A stretch of 56,760 nucleotides of DNA from Candidatus Helarchaeota archaeon (GCA_013375455.1 JABXJT010000026.1:1-56760); one strand, 5' to 3'; shown: positions 1 through 9,245, counted from the stretch's first letter. The notes: a model not told the origin generated them from the sequence alone. Numbers and translations are program-made.

Positions 1-103
1 AATACTTGCCTCTCAGCGGGATTTAAATGTTTCCATGTGGTGATTTTTGTCGGAAAAGATTACTTTTGCGGATTATGTTTTTTTAAAAAAAAATCGTATC
101 AAA

Positions 104-1027
104 TCATTTATTTTTCTCCATAAAATGTTCTATTTCACCTAGAGTTGGTAACGCAGTTCGTGCCCCAATACGAGTGACTGTAATTGCCCCAGCTGCATTT
201 GCGAATTGGGCACATTTTAGGAGATCCCAGCCCTTTTGAATTCCGACCGTGAAAGCAGCCGCAAAGGCATCACCTGCGCCAGTGGTATCAATTACTTTTA
301 CTTTATAACCCTTTACTGGAATTTCATCGTTTTTTGTGACTACCAAACAGCCCCGGGCTCCAAGTTTAATTGCAAGAATTTTAATGCTATATTGGTCAAG
401 CAAAGTGAGTGCAACGGTTTTGAGATCATCTATTTTTGGATATAAGAAGGCAAGTTCGGAACTTGATGGAAGAAAAATATCAGTGTTTTGTAAAGCTTTA
501 TCGATAAAGGCAAGCCCCTTCCTGATCACTTTTCCACCTGGATCGTACGAGACGAGCACTTCATTTTCTTTGGCGATTCTTGCTGCAAATTCAGCAACGT
601 TCTGTGGGGGACTGGTTATGTGTACAAGTGATGCCTGTGCAATCACGGAAGTATCGACATCCGTGGGAGTGAGTTTCGCGTTTGCTCCTCGAAAGCTAAA
701 TATCTGCCTGTTTCCAGCATCGTCGATGGGAATTAAGCACATTCCAGAGTGGATCTTTTTTTCTATTTTAATTAGAGATACATCTACGTTCTCCCGAATG
801 AATTCATCCAATAATTTCTTACCGTAATTGTCATCACCAATTTTACCTATGAACCCTGCACTGACCCCTAATCGTGCTACGCCTACTATATAATTAGCGG
901 CGGATCCTCCGGGGAGTTCTTCTAGTTGTGTAACTTCTACTTCCTCATCTACTCTGGGGAATTCTGGGACAACTGCACAAAGATCGATATTTACTCCTCC
1001 AACACTAAATATTTCTATTTTCGGAAC
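104..1027 (-). CDS. PfkB-family carbohydrate/nucleoside kinase (start anomalous)
   Basis: Ribokinase/PfkB-type sugar or nucleoside kinase of about 307 residues, the usual family length. The C-terminal PfkB signature DTTGAGDAFAAAF is intact with its catalytic Asp, and the N-terminal part has the expected GGVNIDL and PGGSAANY motifs. The substrate cannot be named. The oddity is the start: the full-length frame has no ATG, GTG or TTG before the conserved N-terminus and an in-frame TGA sits just before 1027. A good ribosome-binding sequence (AGAGGTGA) precedes a TTG that is one base out of frame. Removing one A from the AAAA run near 1018-1021 would give a normal start, so this is probably an indel, a sequencing error or a non-canonical (GTT) start. 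The first canonical start in frame is the TTG at 811, inside the domain. Confidence 0.85.
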   Translation of the reverse strand, partial: VPKIEIFSVGGVNIDLCAVVPEFPRVDEEVEVTQLEELPGGSAANYIVGVARLGVSAGFIGKIGDDNYGKKLLDEFIRENVDVSLIKIEKKIHSGMCLIPIDDAGNRQIFSFRGANAKLTPTDVDTSVIAQASLVHITSPPQNVAEFAARIAKENEVLVSYDPGGKVIRKGLAFIDKALQNTDIFLPSSSELAFLYPKIDDLKTVALTLLDQYSIKILAIKLGARGCLVVTKNDEIPVKGYKVKVIDTTGAGDAFAAAFTVGIQKGWDLLKCAQFANAAGAITVTRIGARTALPTLGEIEHFMEKNK

Positions 1028-1124
1028 TCAAATCACCTCTAATCCCTAAAATAGGGAGGTTGATTCAAAGATAGAGCCTGAAATGTATAAATATATTCAA
1101 AAAAGAAGTTGTTAAGTATCCAAT

Positions 1125-1751
1125 TCAACTAGTTAATTTCTTTAAAGTTTCCTTGGCGATATCTCTGACTCCTGGGTCCTCGTCATTACACACTTCTTCA
1201 ATTTGTGAGACAGTATTGTTTTTTACATCTGGGAAATTGGGGGTTATTTCACCAAGTGCATAAACAGCGTAGTATCGGACAAGCCAAGCTTCATCTTGTA
1301 ATGCAGAAAGTAAGGGGTTTATTGCATCTTGAACTAAATCAGGAGAAATTTTACCTATTGTGCCGATCGTGTTCGCAGCAGACCCACGTGCTCCATCATG
1401 TTCATCCTTTGTTAAAACATCAATTAAAGAGGGAATTGCGAGCTTTAAAATTGCGGGCGACCATCTGCCAATTTTACCCAGGGCTTTTGTAATTGCCTCT
1501 CTTACCCAGCCATCTGGATCTGATTTCATCTTATTAAGCATTTTATCCAAAGCTTTCTCCATGATATCTTGTGGAATGTTCCCTGATTCCCCGGTTATTT
1601 TCCCTAATTCACCCAAAATTTGAGCAGCATATGATCTTACAGACCAATCCGCGTGATCTAATGCCTCCATAAGTATATTAATAGCGATGTCGTTTTTTCC
1701 GTCCGCTACCAAGCTTATTGCCTTTTTAACGGGGTTCATCTCTTCCGTCAC
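1125..1751 (-). CDS. HEAT-repeat protein
   Basis: A 208-residue all-helical protein made of about five HEAT/PBS-lyase-type repeats. The recurring pattern is a helix with W-x-V-R-x-x-A, then A-x-x-x-L-G-E/K-I, spaced about 38 residues (for example WSVRSYAAQILGELG, WVREAITKALGKIG, WLVRYYAVYALGEI). Such proteins are scaffolds for protein-protein contacts; there is no catalytic motif. It is a single gene on the minus strand between the PfkB gene and the longin/GTPase pair. The start is GTG at 1751, or ATG four codons later. The partner is unknown. Confidence 0.8.
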   Translation of the reverse strand: MTEEMNPVKKAISLVADGKNDIAINILMEALDHADWSVRSYAAQILGELGKITGESGNIPQDIMEKALDKMLNKMKSDPDGWVREAITKALGKIGRWSPAILKLAIPSLIDVLTKDEHDGARGSAANTIGTIGKISPDLVQDAINPLLSALQDEAWLVRYYAVYALGEITPNFPDVKNNTVSQIEEVCNDEDPGVRDIAKETLKKLTS

Positions 1752-1885
1752 GAATATCGCCTAACTATCGTTGCTTTTTTTTAAATTTTAACAAATTGTT
1801 TTTTATATCTTTTTATTAGTTTAAATAATTTTGTTATCTGAATGCGTGGACTTTTATCATTTCTCTTTAATCTATAAACGCAATT

Positions 1886-2635
1886 CTATGCAATGAGTTC
1901 ATTCACCTTCAGAATGGTTTCATTGATTTTCTGTTTCTCAAGGGTTTGAAACCGTTTATTCATGCTAAAGACGACCAATATACAATCCTCTTCTAAACTA
2001 GTGATATAAATTGAAAAGTTCTGAGTATCAATAATCACCCGAGTGATTCCCGAAACACCAACGCCATAAATTCCACTGAAAAATTTCAGGAATAGCTCTT
2101 TCTGACCCTCCGTCATTTCAGATGCAAGAATGATACCAGTGAATGAGAGGATTGCAGCTCCTGAAATATTTTCATGATTCACCAAATTCTCTATTAACTG
2201 CTGCATTTGGTCCCTGACTTCTTGATTGACATAGCGAACATCCCCAAATACGATTTCATCGATGACTGGAATGAAACTTTCAAAATATTCGATTTCACGA
2301 CTGACATCGGCTAGGTCTTCTGGTGAATATTTTTCGAGGAAAATGGATTCAATAGTCTTGATTTTAAATTTCAAATCGAGCGGAGAAACTGATTTCGTTG
2401 TAATTGAGGTGAAAATAATGTTTTGTTTTTCAGTAAAAAAGAAGCGTAATTCTTGCATGTCTATGATTTTCAAATCCGATTTACCTACTTCTTTCGCAAA
2501 CTTCATGATGGCATTCAAGAACCCCATAACTAAGAACGGTTCTGCCTGAAAATCACCGAAAGTGCGGCGGATATAGGGCCTTCCTGATTTTTTATCGAAA
2601 ATGAAAATGGCCTTGATGAGCTCCGAATAACTCAT
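1886..2635 (-). CDS. longin/roadblock-like protein coupled to a small GTPase
   Basis: A 249-residue protein without membrane segments. Residues 1-75 have the pattern of an N-terminal longin-like domain: a strand with FIFDKKSGRPYI, a long helix (FLNAIMKFAKEVG), then paired strands ending FFFTEKQNIIF. Residues about 150-249 fit a roadblock/LC7-like or second profilin-type alpha/beta fold (ILSFTGIILASEM). Its ATG overlaps the stop of the upstream GTPase gene by four bases (ATGA), so the two are made together. In eukaryotes longin and roadblock domains build platforms and exchange factors for small GTPases (Mon1-Ccz1, Ragulator, TRAPP), and Asgard genomes encode many. A role as this GTPase's partner is inferred from gene order; the fold call rests on pattern only. 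Confidence 0.6.
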   Translation of the reverse strand: MSYSELIKAIFIFDKKSGRPYIRRTFGDFQAEPFLVMGFLNAIMKFAKEVGKSDLKIIDMQELRFFFTEKQNIIFTSITTKSVSPLDLKFKIKTIESIFLEKYSPEDLADVSREIEYFESFIPVIDEIVFGDVRYVNQEVRDQMQQLIENLVNHENISGAAILSFTGIILASEMTEGQKELFLKFFSGIYGVGVSGITRVIIDTQNFSIYITSLEEDCILVVFSMNKRFQTLEKQKINETILKVNELIA

Positions 2636-3228
2636 TCGTATTTCCCCCAGAAATCGTCTTGGGATCTTTCGCCCTTTAGGTCTCTTTCGCTTTTTTCAAC
2701 CAAGCCTTTTGCTAAAGCAAGAAAAGCGGCATCCACGTTTGCTCCAGATTTCGCGCTAGTTTCAGAGAAAATTTCTGCTTCATAATGTTGAGTAAATTCC
2801 ATTCCAGCCTCTTTTTGTATGACCCTATTCTCTTCTAAATCCATCTTATTTGCAAATACCGCGACTTTTAATTCGGTTCCAATGGTTGTCTTGGCATCCT
2901 GTAACCAACGTGGTAAATTATCAAACGTTTTATCTCTCGTAATATCATAGACGAGAATGATACCGTTTGCTGCTTTATAATATAGATGGCGGTAAGTGGC
3001 ATGTTTGGATTGACCAGCAATGTCCCATATTATCAATTTCACGCTTTTATTATCGAATTTCACGATTCGGGTCATAAATTGAACGCCAATCGTGGTCTTA
3101 TAATCTGGATCAAATGTATTATCAATGAACCGGCGGAGTAGACTAGTTTTGCCCACCCCTCCGTCACCCAATAGTAAAATTTTAAAAACGTATGGGATTT
3201 CTTCAGACGCCTCATCAGGTTCGCTCAT
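2632..3228 (-). CDS. Rab/Ras-like small GTPase
   Basis: Ras-superfamily GTPase of 198 residues. All five motifs are visible: G1 GDGGVGKTS near residue 21, G2 Thr in KTTIG, G3 WDIAGQ with the catalytic Gln kept, G4 NKMD and G5 SAKSG. The sequence is Rab-like (TTIGVQF, YRHLYYKAANGIILVYDIT). There is no C-terminal cysteine, so no prenyl anchor is expected, as is usual for archaeal members. It is the first gene of a two-gene operon with the longin/roadblock-like protein. It should be a nucleotide-controlled switch; its pathway is not known. Confidence 0.93.
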   Translation of the reverse strand: MSEPDEASEEIPYVFKILLLGDGGVGKTSLLRRFIDNTFDPDYKTTIGVQFMTRIVKFDNKSVKLIIWDIAGQSKHATYRHLYYKAANGIILVYDITRDKTFDNLPRWLQDAKTTIGTELKVAVFANKMDLEENRVIQKEAGMEFTQHYEAEIFSETSAKSGANVDAAFLALAKGLVEKSERDLKGERSQDDFWGKYE

Positions 3229-3457
3229 GCTCTTCGCCCAGTTAAGAAAAATTCATCCAGATTCAGTGAAGCAAGTACATAATTCTAAAAGTTTTCTTCT
3301 TAAGAATTTTGATTATTCTACTTTAATTAAGTTTATTATAGGTTATCTGGTAGGTTAAGTATCTGCCCATTTATTAATAAATATTTCATGGTCATAAATA
3401 AAATAGACACCAATTTACTTTGCGAATCCGTAGAAAGTTTGGAAATTTAACATTGAG

Positions 3458-4354
3458 ATGAATCCTGTGAAATACGTTCAACCCGTTTATAGACCACCAT
3501 CAGAGGCGTATAGTCTTTTAATTCAAGCGACTGTTGGGTGTTCTCGCGCGTCTTGTACGTTTTGTGCATCGTGGCTCTTCAATAAGAAGAAAATTAAAGA
3601 ATTTTCTGTTCGCCCAATGGAAGAAATAGAAGCCGACCTCACAGAGGCGCGGACAAGATATGGGGAGAATGTAAAGAAGATTTTCTTCCTTGATAGCAAT
3701 GCCATTGTCATGAAAACAGAAGATTTGGTGAATCTTTGTGAGTTTACTCGTGCTATTTTTCCGCGGCTTGAGCGGATTGGGGTTTATGGGTGTGCCAAGG
3801 ACGTACTAGAAAAATCCGTCGATCAATTAAAAAAGCTAAAAGAGGCAGGACTTGGAATCATCTATATGGGGCTTGAATCGGGGGATGATGAAACATTGAA
3901 ACTCGTGCACAAGGGCGTTACAAGTGCAGAACAGGTGAAAGCTGGTCAGATGATAATGGAAAGTGGAATTCCCTTATCTGTAACGATCATTCTAGGGTTG
4001 GGGGGAAAAAATAGATGGAGAGAACATGCACGACTGACAGGAATCGCCTGTAGTCAAATAAATCCCACGTATCTAGGAGCATTAACGCTAATGCTCGTTC
4101 CCGGGACGCCACTGCACCAGAAAGCCCAGCAAGGTGATTTTGAATTGCTTTCGCCTCAGGAAATACTAGAAGAGATGAAGCTTCTCGTAGAGAATCTTGA
4201 GTTAGATGGATGCATTTTCAGATCCAACCATGCATCAAATTATCTCCCAATCGGAGGAGTCCTCTCTCAAGAGAAGGAAGAAGTCTTAAAAACGATACAA
4301 ATGGGATTAGATCAGAAAATAGGATTACGCCCTGATTTTCTTCGCGCTTTATAA
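3458..4354 (+). CDS. radical SAM protein
   Basis: A 298-residue radical SAM enzyme. The 4Fe-4S cluster motif is a C-x4-C-x2-C variant at about residues 28-36 (GCSRASCTFC), followed by the usual barrel elements (YMGLESGDDETL, the glycine-rich and SAM-contact segments). The protein has no B12-binding domain. It resembles the general Elp3/coproporphyrinogen-oxidase-like (COG1032-type) group, whose substrates are mostly unknown. The gene converges with the sirtuin gene, their 3' ends overlapping by six bases. The start is an ATG with no clear ribosome-binding site. Confidence 0.85.
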   Translation: MNPVKYVQPVYRPPSEAYSLLIQATVGCSRASCTFCASWLFNKKKIKEFSVRPMEEIEADLTEARTRYGENVKKIFFLDSNAIVMKTEDLVNLCEFTRAIFPRLERIGVYGCAKDVLEKSVDQLKKLKEAGLGIIYMGLESGDDETLKLVHKGVTSAEQVKAGQMIMESGIPLSVTIILGLGGKNRWREHARLTGIACSQINPTYLGALTLMLVPGTPLHQKAQQGDFELLSPQEILEEMKLLVENLELDGCIFRSNHASNYLPIGGVLSQEKEEVLKTIQMGLDQKIGLRPDFLRAL

Positions 4355-5137
4355 TCCCTCTAATTCTTTGTATTTTTCAATAATTTTTGGTAGAATATCT
4401 CCAATCTTTCCGTTAACAAATACATCTGCAATATAATCCTTGTCAGTTTCCTCAAGATTAAGGATAATTATACTAGCACCGCTCCTTTGAGCAACATTTG
4501 GAAGTTGGGCGGCCGGATAAACCACGAGAGAACTCCCCAAGACAATCATCAAATCACATAATTCTGAAAGTTGATAAGCTCGCATCAAGGCAGCCTCTGG
4601 GAGCGATTCGCCGAAAAGGATAGTATTTGATTTTAAGATTCCATTACACCCGGACCTGGTGCAACGAGGTGTTTTTTCTCCCTTCCTCACTCGTTCGATG
4701 ACTTCGGACCTCAGATACTCAGCCCCGCACTCTAGACAATGTGCATGTACTACAGTTCCGTGTAGCTCGACCACTTCTGAACTTCCCGCCTTTTTATGAA
4801 GCCCATCTACGTTCTGCGTGATTACCGCAATTAATTTCCCCAGTTTCTCCAGTTCCACAAGACCTTTGTGCCCTAAATTTGGTTCAACCTCATCAAACTT
4901 TAAGGACCGATTTGGGTCAGCGGCGCGTGCCCAGTAGGCGGATGGATCACTCATGAAGGCGTTGATATGCGCCCATTTCATTGGGTCTTCTTGTTTCCAT
5001 AGACCATTGGGTCCTCTAAAGTCGCGAATGCCACTTTCGGTCGAAATTCCAGCCCCCGTGAAAGCCACAACTCTTTTAGACTTTTTTATTATTTTTGCCG
5101 CAATTTTAATCCGCTGTTCTAATTCAGATGGATCCAT
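4349..5137 (-). CDS. Sir2-family NAD-dependent protein deacylase (sirtuin 1)
   Basis: A 262-residue sirtuin with the NAD-binding motif GAGISTESGIRDFRG near residue 28, the catalytic TQNVDGLH segment and active-site His in ELHG. A four-cysteine zinc module is present (CLEC and the C-x4-C pair near residues 133-165). Members remove acyl groups from lysine while consuming NAD; in archaea Alba and other chromatin proteins are known targets. A second sirtuin gene lies 94 bases away on the same strand, but the two are clearly different paralogues rather than a recent copy. Confidence 0.93.
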   Translation of the reverse strand: MDPSELEQRIKIAAKIIKKSKRVVAFTGAGISTESGIRDFRGPNGLWKQEDPMKWAHINAFMSDPSAYWARAADPNRSLKFDEVEPNLGHKGLVELEKLGKLIAVITQNVDGLHKKAGSSEVVELHGTVVHAHCLECGAEYLRSEVIERVRKGEKTPRCTRSGCNGILKSNTILFGESLPEAALMRAYQLSELCDLMIVLGSSLVVYPAAQLPNVAQRSGASIIILNLEETDKDYIADVFVNGKIGDILPKIIEKYKELEGL

Positions 5138-5231
5138 TCTAACCTATTTCCTCAATTTTCATTAAAATCAGTAAGACGTTCTTCTTTACGTGAAATTTGA
5201 TTTATAAAAAACTAGACTCAAATCTTTAATT

Positions 5232-6005
5232 TTATTCTTTCTTTTCAGCTAATTCCTTTACTTTTTCGAGAATTTTGGGGAGGGTGACTCCCGCTTTCTC
5301 ACGAATCATGAGGTCGGCTTGCGAATCCAGATGTGTATCTGCCGCAAGACCATGGTTAATGATGATTAGCTTCGCGCCATGGTTTAGCGCGATTTGTGGG
5401 ACCATGTTAATGGGCATGACAACCAAGGAAGACCCAACTACCAGGCAGAGATCGCAGTTCTCCGCGTGTTGGAATGATTCCGGGATGTTGTGGGGTTGTT
5501 CACCAAACATTACCACGTTAGGGCGAAGAATGCCCCCACATTCACAAGTGGGTATTTTACCTCCAAAGAAATCTTCTACTAACTTCCAGATAGGCACGAG
5601 TTTTCGGCAGTTTGAGCAGTACGCGTCCCGTAGATTCCCATGAACTTCTATGACGTTTTTTGCATGGGCGCGCTGGTGTAAATCATCAATGTTTTGAGTG
5701 ATGATGACTTTTATATATCCCAATTTTTCTAGCTTGGCAAGCGCTCTATGACCTTTGTTTGGGCGGGCTGAAAATAATTTGGGAGCTAATTGACGGGCTA
5801 ACTCAAAGAAACTTGATGGATTGCGACTAAAACTAGATGCAGTTCCAAACTCGTACGGATCAACTTTTGTCCATAAACCCGTTCCGGGGCTCCGAAAGTC
5901 TGGGATTCCCGATTCAGTGCTGATGCCCGCACCCGTTAAGACAATGGCATATTTTGATTTAAGGATGAGTTTTGCCGCTTGCTCGATTTCTTCGTCAGTT
6001 ACCAT
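5232..6005 (-). CDS. Sir2-family NAD-dependent protein deacylase (sirtuin 2)
   Basis: About 257 residues with the motifs GAGISTESGIPDFRS, TQNIDDLHQRAH and catalytic His in EVHGN. The zinc module is C-x2-C plus C-x-C (YCSNC, CECGG). The ATG at 6005 is preferred because AGGTG lies six bases upstream; a GTG at 6014 is also in frame. The first codons and upstream region of this gene (5969-6092) recur in diverged form at 9069-9182, on the far side of the P-type ATPase gene. The neighbouring sirtuin 1 and this gene may form a pair acting on different acyl-lysines, which is inference. Confidence 0.93.
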   Translation of the reverse strand: MVTDEEIEQAAKLILKSKYAIVLTGAGISTESGIPDFRSPGTGLWTKVDPYEFGTASSFSRNPSSFFELARQLAPKLFSARPNKGHRALAKLEKLGYIKVIITQNIDDLHQRAHAKNVIEVHGNLRDAYCSNCRKLVPIWKLVEDFFGGKIPTCECGGILRPNVVMFGEQPHNIPESFQHAENCDLCLVVGSSLVVMPINMVPQIALNHGAKLIIINHGLAADTHLDSQADLMIREKAGVTLPKILEKVKELAEKKE

Positions 6006-6092
6006 TCTTTGCACCTAGTCTAATGAAAACGAGGAGGCATTTAGTAATAAAAGTAACTGTAAAATAATTTACTAACCATCTTTTTTAATTCT
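5969..6092. repeat. direct repeat copy A (sirtuin 5' end), flanking the P-type ATPase gene
   Basis: This stretch holds the first codons of sirtuin 2 and its upstream region. It aligns with 9069-9182 in the same orientation: close to 85% identity over the first 50 bases (shared words such as CCGCTTGCTCGAT and TCAGTTACCATTCTT) and roughly 65-70% over the rest, with small gaps. Identity values are by-eye estimates. Confidence 0.75.
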
Positions 6093-6188
6093 CTTGAATA
6101 TTGAATGTTTTTTATTAACCGTTAAGATCGATGAAGGCAATCAATCTTTAATGACTGCTTGAACGTCCATTTTATAATGCGGTTTATC

Positions 6189-8996
6189 CTACACTTTGGT
6201 TCTTACTCCTCTCTTATTATTTGAGTTTTTTTGTTTCAAATATTTATATAATTCACCAAACCATAAAACGCATGAAGAAGCTGCTAAGGCAAGAACCCAT
6301 TCCACCCATCCAAGCGGTACAAAGGAAAAAAGAGATGCTGCTGGGGGGAAATAGAAAAGTAGCAAAACGAATCCAATGGAGATGATGAAATCTAAATTAA
6401 CGTATTTATTAGTAAAAAACCCTATTCTAAAGATCGATTGCTTTAGGGATCTCATATTCCATAAATTGAATAATTGAGAAAACATCATAGATAAAAAGGC
6501 AACTGACATTGCTAGTTTTATTGTTGCATCGTGGTTTGCAGGGTTGTAATATAAGGAAAATAAGAAAATATCACCAATAGCCATGATTATTGCAAACATT
6601 GCGATGAAAATAAATATCTCTTTTGATAAAATATTCTCTTTCAATTTTCGTGGCGATTCTCCCAAAATATCTCCATGTGCTGGTTCCGTAGATAAAGCAA
6701 TATCTCCAGTACCATCTGTAACAAGATTAAGCCATAGTATATGGATAGGTAACAATGGTAAAGGGAACCCTAATAGTAATGAACAAATAATGGTTATGTC
6801 TTCGGCTATGCTAGTCGTTATTAAATGCGCAGTCGTTTGCCTAATATTAGTAAAAATAATCCTTCCTTCTACTACTGCATCGACAATAGTAGCAAAGTTA
6901 TCATCAGCTAGCACAATTTCACTAACCTCTCTTGCTACTTCAGTGCCAATTATTCCCATAGCTATACCAATATCAGCTTGTTTTAATGCAGGTGCATCAT
7001 TAACACCGTCGCCGGTCATTGCTACAATATGCCCTTGTTTCTGGATAGTTTCAACAATTCTTAATTTCATATTTGGTGATAATCGCGCAAAAATAGAGAC
7101 GTATTTTACTGTTTCTTCAAACTCTTCTTGAGATAGTTGAGATAATTCTTGCTCAGTAAGAGCAAGAGGATATTTATTATTTAATGTTTTTTCATCAATA
7201 AGACCGATTTCGTTGGCAATTGCAATAGCTGTATCTTTATGGTCACCCGTTTTCATAATAACCCGAATTCCAGCTTTCTTGGCTTTACCAATTGCTTCTT
7301 TTACCCCTAATCGTGGTGGATCTATTATACCGATAACACCAACAAAATCAAGGTCATGAATTAAGTCTTTTGATAGATTGTTCAGATTTGCTGGTACTTT
7401 TTTATAAGCTAAACCAAGCACTCGCATCGCCTTTTTACCATGATGTTTTACTTGCTCTAGAATAGCTAGGCGTTGTTGTTGACTTAATTCTTTGATTTTA
7501 TCTTTTTGAGTAATAAAGGAGGAATGAGTGAGAACAACTTCGGGGGCACCTACCACATAAATTTCGTTTGTCTTATTGTTACTAAATTTTAGAAGTGATG
7601 CCCTATACTTTAACTCAGGATTAAAAGGTAAACTGTCTAATTTTTCCAAATTTTTTTGTAATGTTTCTTTGGATAATCCTGCTTTTGTTGCAAGTACTGC
7701 AAGCGCAGCCTCAGTAGGATCTCCAATTATTTTATAGGGATCATCGTCCTCTTTTCCTTTTAATAGCCGTGCATTATTACAAACAGCTGCAATATACAGA
7801 AGTTTTGATAAAGTAGGATTTTCTAATGGATCAATAACTTTACCCTTATGTAAAAAATCTCCAATAGGTTCCCAGCCCCTCCCTGTCACCAGGATTTCGT
7901 CTTCATCCAATAAAAGTATCCTTTCGACATTCATAGTATTCTCCGTAAGTGTCCCAGTCTTATCTGTTGCGATAATGGTTGCTGCACCAACTGTTTCTAT
8001 GGCGGGTAATCGTCGAACAATCGCACCTCTTTTAGCCATACGATTTGCTCCAATAGTGAGAACTATTACAAGGACTGCGGGTAATCCCTCAGGAATTCCA
8101 GAGACAAGAGAAGCTAGGGCAAATGAGAATATCTCGAATATGGCCAATCCTCTGATAAAAAAACCTATAAGAAATGTTATAATTGCTCCTCCAATTGCAA
8201 TTATCCCAATTTGCTTTACTAATTTAGATACCTTTTTTTCTAAATGTCCTTTTCCGCGTATTATTCGTTCTATATCTTGAGCTATTTTGCTAATCGAAGT
8301 ATTAACACCCGTGCCAGTTACAACCGCTTTCGCTTGTCCACTTGCAACATAAGTTCCCATCCATGCCATATTCTTCCGGTCAGCTAGAAGGGTATTTGCA
8401 GGAAAAATCGTGATTTTTTTATCCACGGGAAATGATTCACCAGTCAGTGATGATTCTATCGTGCGAAAATTCTTTATTTCTGTAAGTCTTGCGTCTGCAG
8501 GAATTTTATCCCCTGCCTCTAATAAAATAATATCACCGCATGCTAATTCTCTTGAGTGTATGCGATGTAATTCTCCGTCTCGATAAACCTTGGCATAAGG
8601 TACAATCAGCTTTTTTAATGCATGAATTGATCGCTCCGCTTTATACTCCTGTATAAATCCTATTGTAGTGTTAATTATAATTACAGTCAGGATCACATAA
8701 ACATCAATCAAATGTCCTGCGAAAAATGAAATGAGAACCGCGACAAGAAGGACATAGACTAAAATATTATGAAATTGTTTAAGAAAAAGTAAAATAGGAT
8801 GTCTACCTTTTTTTTCAGGTATTTCATTAACCCCTAATACTTGCAGGCGTCTCTTTGCTTCATCGTGCGAAAGTCCATTTATCTCCGACGATAAATCGTG
8901 TAATACCTTTTCCACAGTTTGAGAATGATGTAAAAAATTATAATTAAAATTATTTATCATTTGCATGTATTCGTTTATCTCTTTTTTATCGGTCAT
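6189..8996 (-). CDS. P-type cation-transporting ATPase (P2, Ca2+-type)
   Basis: About 935 residues, full length for the P2 family. Seen in order: cation-ATPase N-terminal domain, actuator TGES, phosphorylation site DKTGTLTEN, nucleotide-binding domain, hinge TGDGVNDAPALKQADIG and the C-terminal membrane block. Ion-site segments match Ca2+ pumps: PEGLP in M4, a Glu in M5 (SIAED) and NLVTDG in M6, while the M5 Asn of SERCA appears to be Ser. It should export Ca2+ (or Mn2+) at the cost of ATP. The ATG at 8996 is chosen because AGGTGA lies seven bases upstream; GTG at 9014 is possible. The gene is bracketed by diverged direct repeats derived from the sirtuin 2 5' end, so it may have been inserted. 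Confidence 0.93.
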   Translation of the reverse strand: MTDKKEINEYMQMINNFNYNFLHHSQTVEKVLHDLSSEINGLSHDEAKRRLQVLGVNEIPEKKGRHPILLFLKQFHNILVYVLLVAVLISFFAGHLIDVYVILTVIIINTTIGFIQEYKAERSIHALKKLIVPYAKVYRDGELHRIHSRELACGDIILLEAGDKIPADARLTEIKNFRTIESSLTGESFPVDKKITIFPANTLLADRKNMAWMGTYVASGQAKAVVTGTGVNTSISKIAQDIERIIRGKGHLEKKVSKLVKQIGIIAIGGAIITFLIGFFIRGLAIFEIFSFALASLVSGIPEGLPAVLVIVLTIGANRMAKRGAIVRRLPAIETVGAATIIATDKTGTLTENTMNVERILLLDEDEILVTGRGWEPIGDFLHKGKVIDPLENPTLSKLLYIAAVCNNARLLKGKEDDDPYKIIGDPTEAALAVLATKAGLSKETLQKNLEKLDSLPFNPELKYRASLLKFSNNKTNEIYVVGAPEVVLTHSSFITQKDKIKELSQQQRLAILEQVKHHGKKAMRVLGLAYKKVPANLNNLSKDLIHDLDFVGVIGIIDPPRLGVKEAIGKAKKAGIRVIMKTGDHKDTAIAIANEIGLIDEKTLNNKYPLALTEQELSQLSQEEFEETVKYVSIFARLSPNMKLRIVETIQKQGHIVAMTGDGVNDAPALKQADIGIAMGIIGTEVAREVSEIVLADDNFATIVDAVVEGRIIFTNIRQTTAHLITTSIAEDITIICSLLLGFPLPLLPIHILWLNLVTDGTGDIALSTEPAHGDILGESPRKLKENILSKEIFIFIAMFAIIMAIGDIFLFSLYYNPANHDATIKLAMSVAFLSMMFSQLFNLWNMRSLKQSIFRIGFFTNKYVNLDFIISIGFVLLLFYFPPAASLFSFVPLGWVEWVLALAASSCVLWFGELYKYLKQKNSNNKRGVRTKV

Positions 8997-9053
8997 TTCG
9001 GATTCACCTATCACTTAAAAAATCAAGATATTGCCGTGAGATAGAATTTTATG

Positions 9054-9104
9054 CTAAATCATATCTAATTTTACCGCTTGCTCGATGTATTCTTCAGTTA
9101 CCAT
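9054..9104 (-). pseudogene. fossil of sirtuin N-terminus (16 codons)
   Basis: A 16-codon frame whose start, MVTEEYIEQAVKL, is clearly related to the start of sirtuin 2 (MVTDEEIEQAAKL) and then ends at a TAG. It lies upstream of the P-type ATPase gene within direct repeat copy B. It cannot encode a working enzyme; it marks where the copied sirtuin 5' end was broken. Confidence 0.7.
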
Positions 9105-9182
9105 TCTTGGCACTAAGCCCATAAACATAATAAGGCAATTGGTAATGTTACTGTAAAGTGATCAACCAACAACCTTTTTTAT
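9069..9182. repeat. direct repeat copy B (partner of 5969-6092)
   Basis: A diverged, same-orientation copy of the sirtuin 2 5' end and upstream DNA. Together with copy A it brackets the P-type ATPase gene. The copy continues to about 60 bases before the H+-pyrophosphatase stop codon, suggesting that the sirtuin and pyrophosphatase genes were once neighbours. Confidence 0.75.
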
Positions 9183-9245
9183 TCCAAATCTTTTAATTCA
9201 AAATTAACAGATTTTGAATTGAACATAAAAAATGGGGAAGTAAGT

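Noticed and set aside
1043..1056. CCCTAAAATAGGG hairpin upstream of the PfkB gene
   Set aside because: Five-base arms with a three-base loop in AT-rich DNA occur often by chance; no second copy or promoter link was found.
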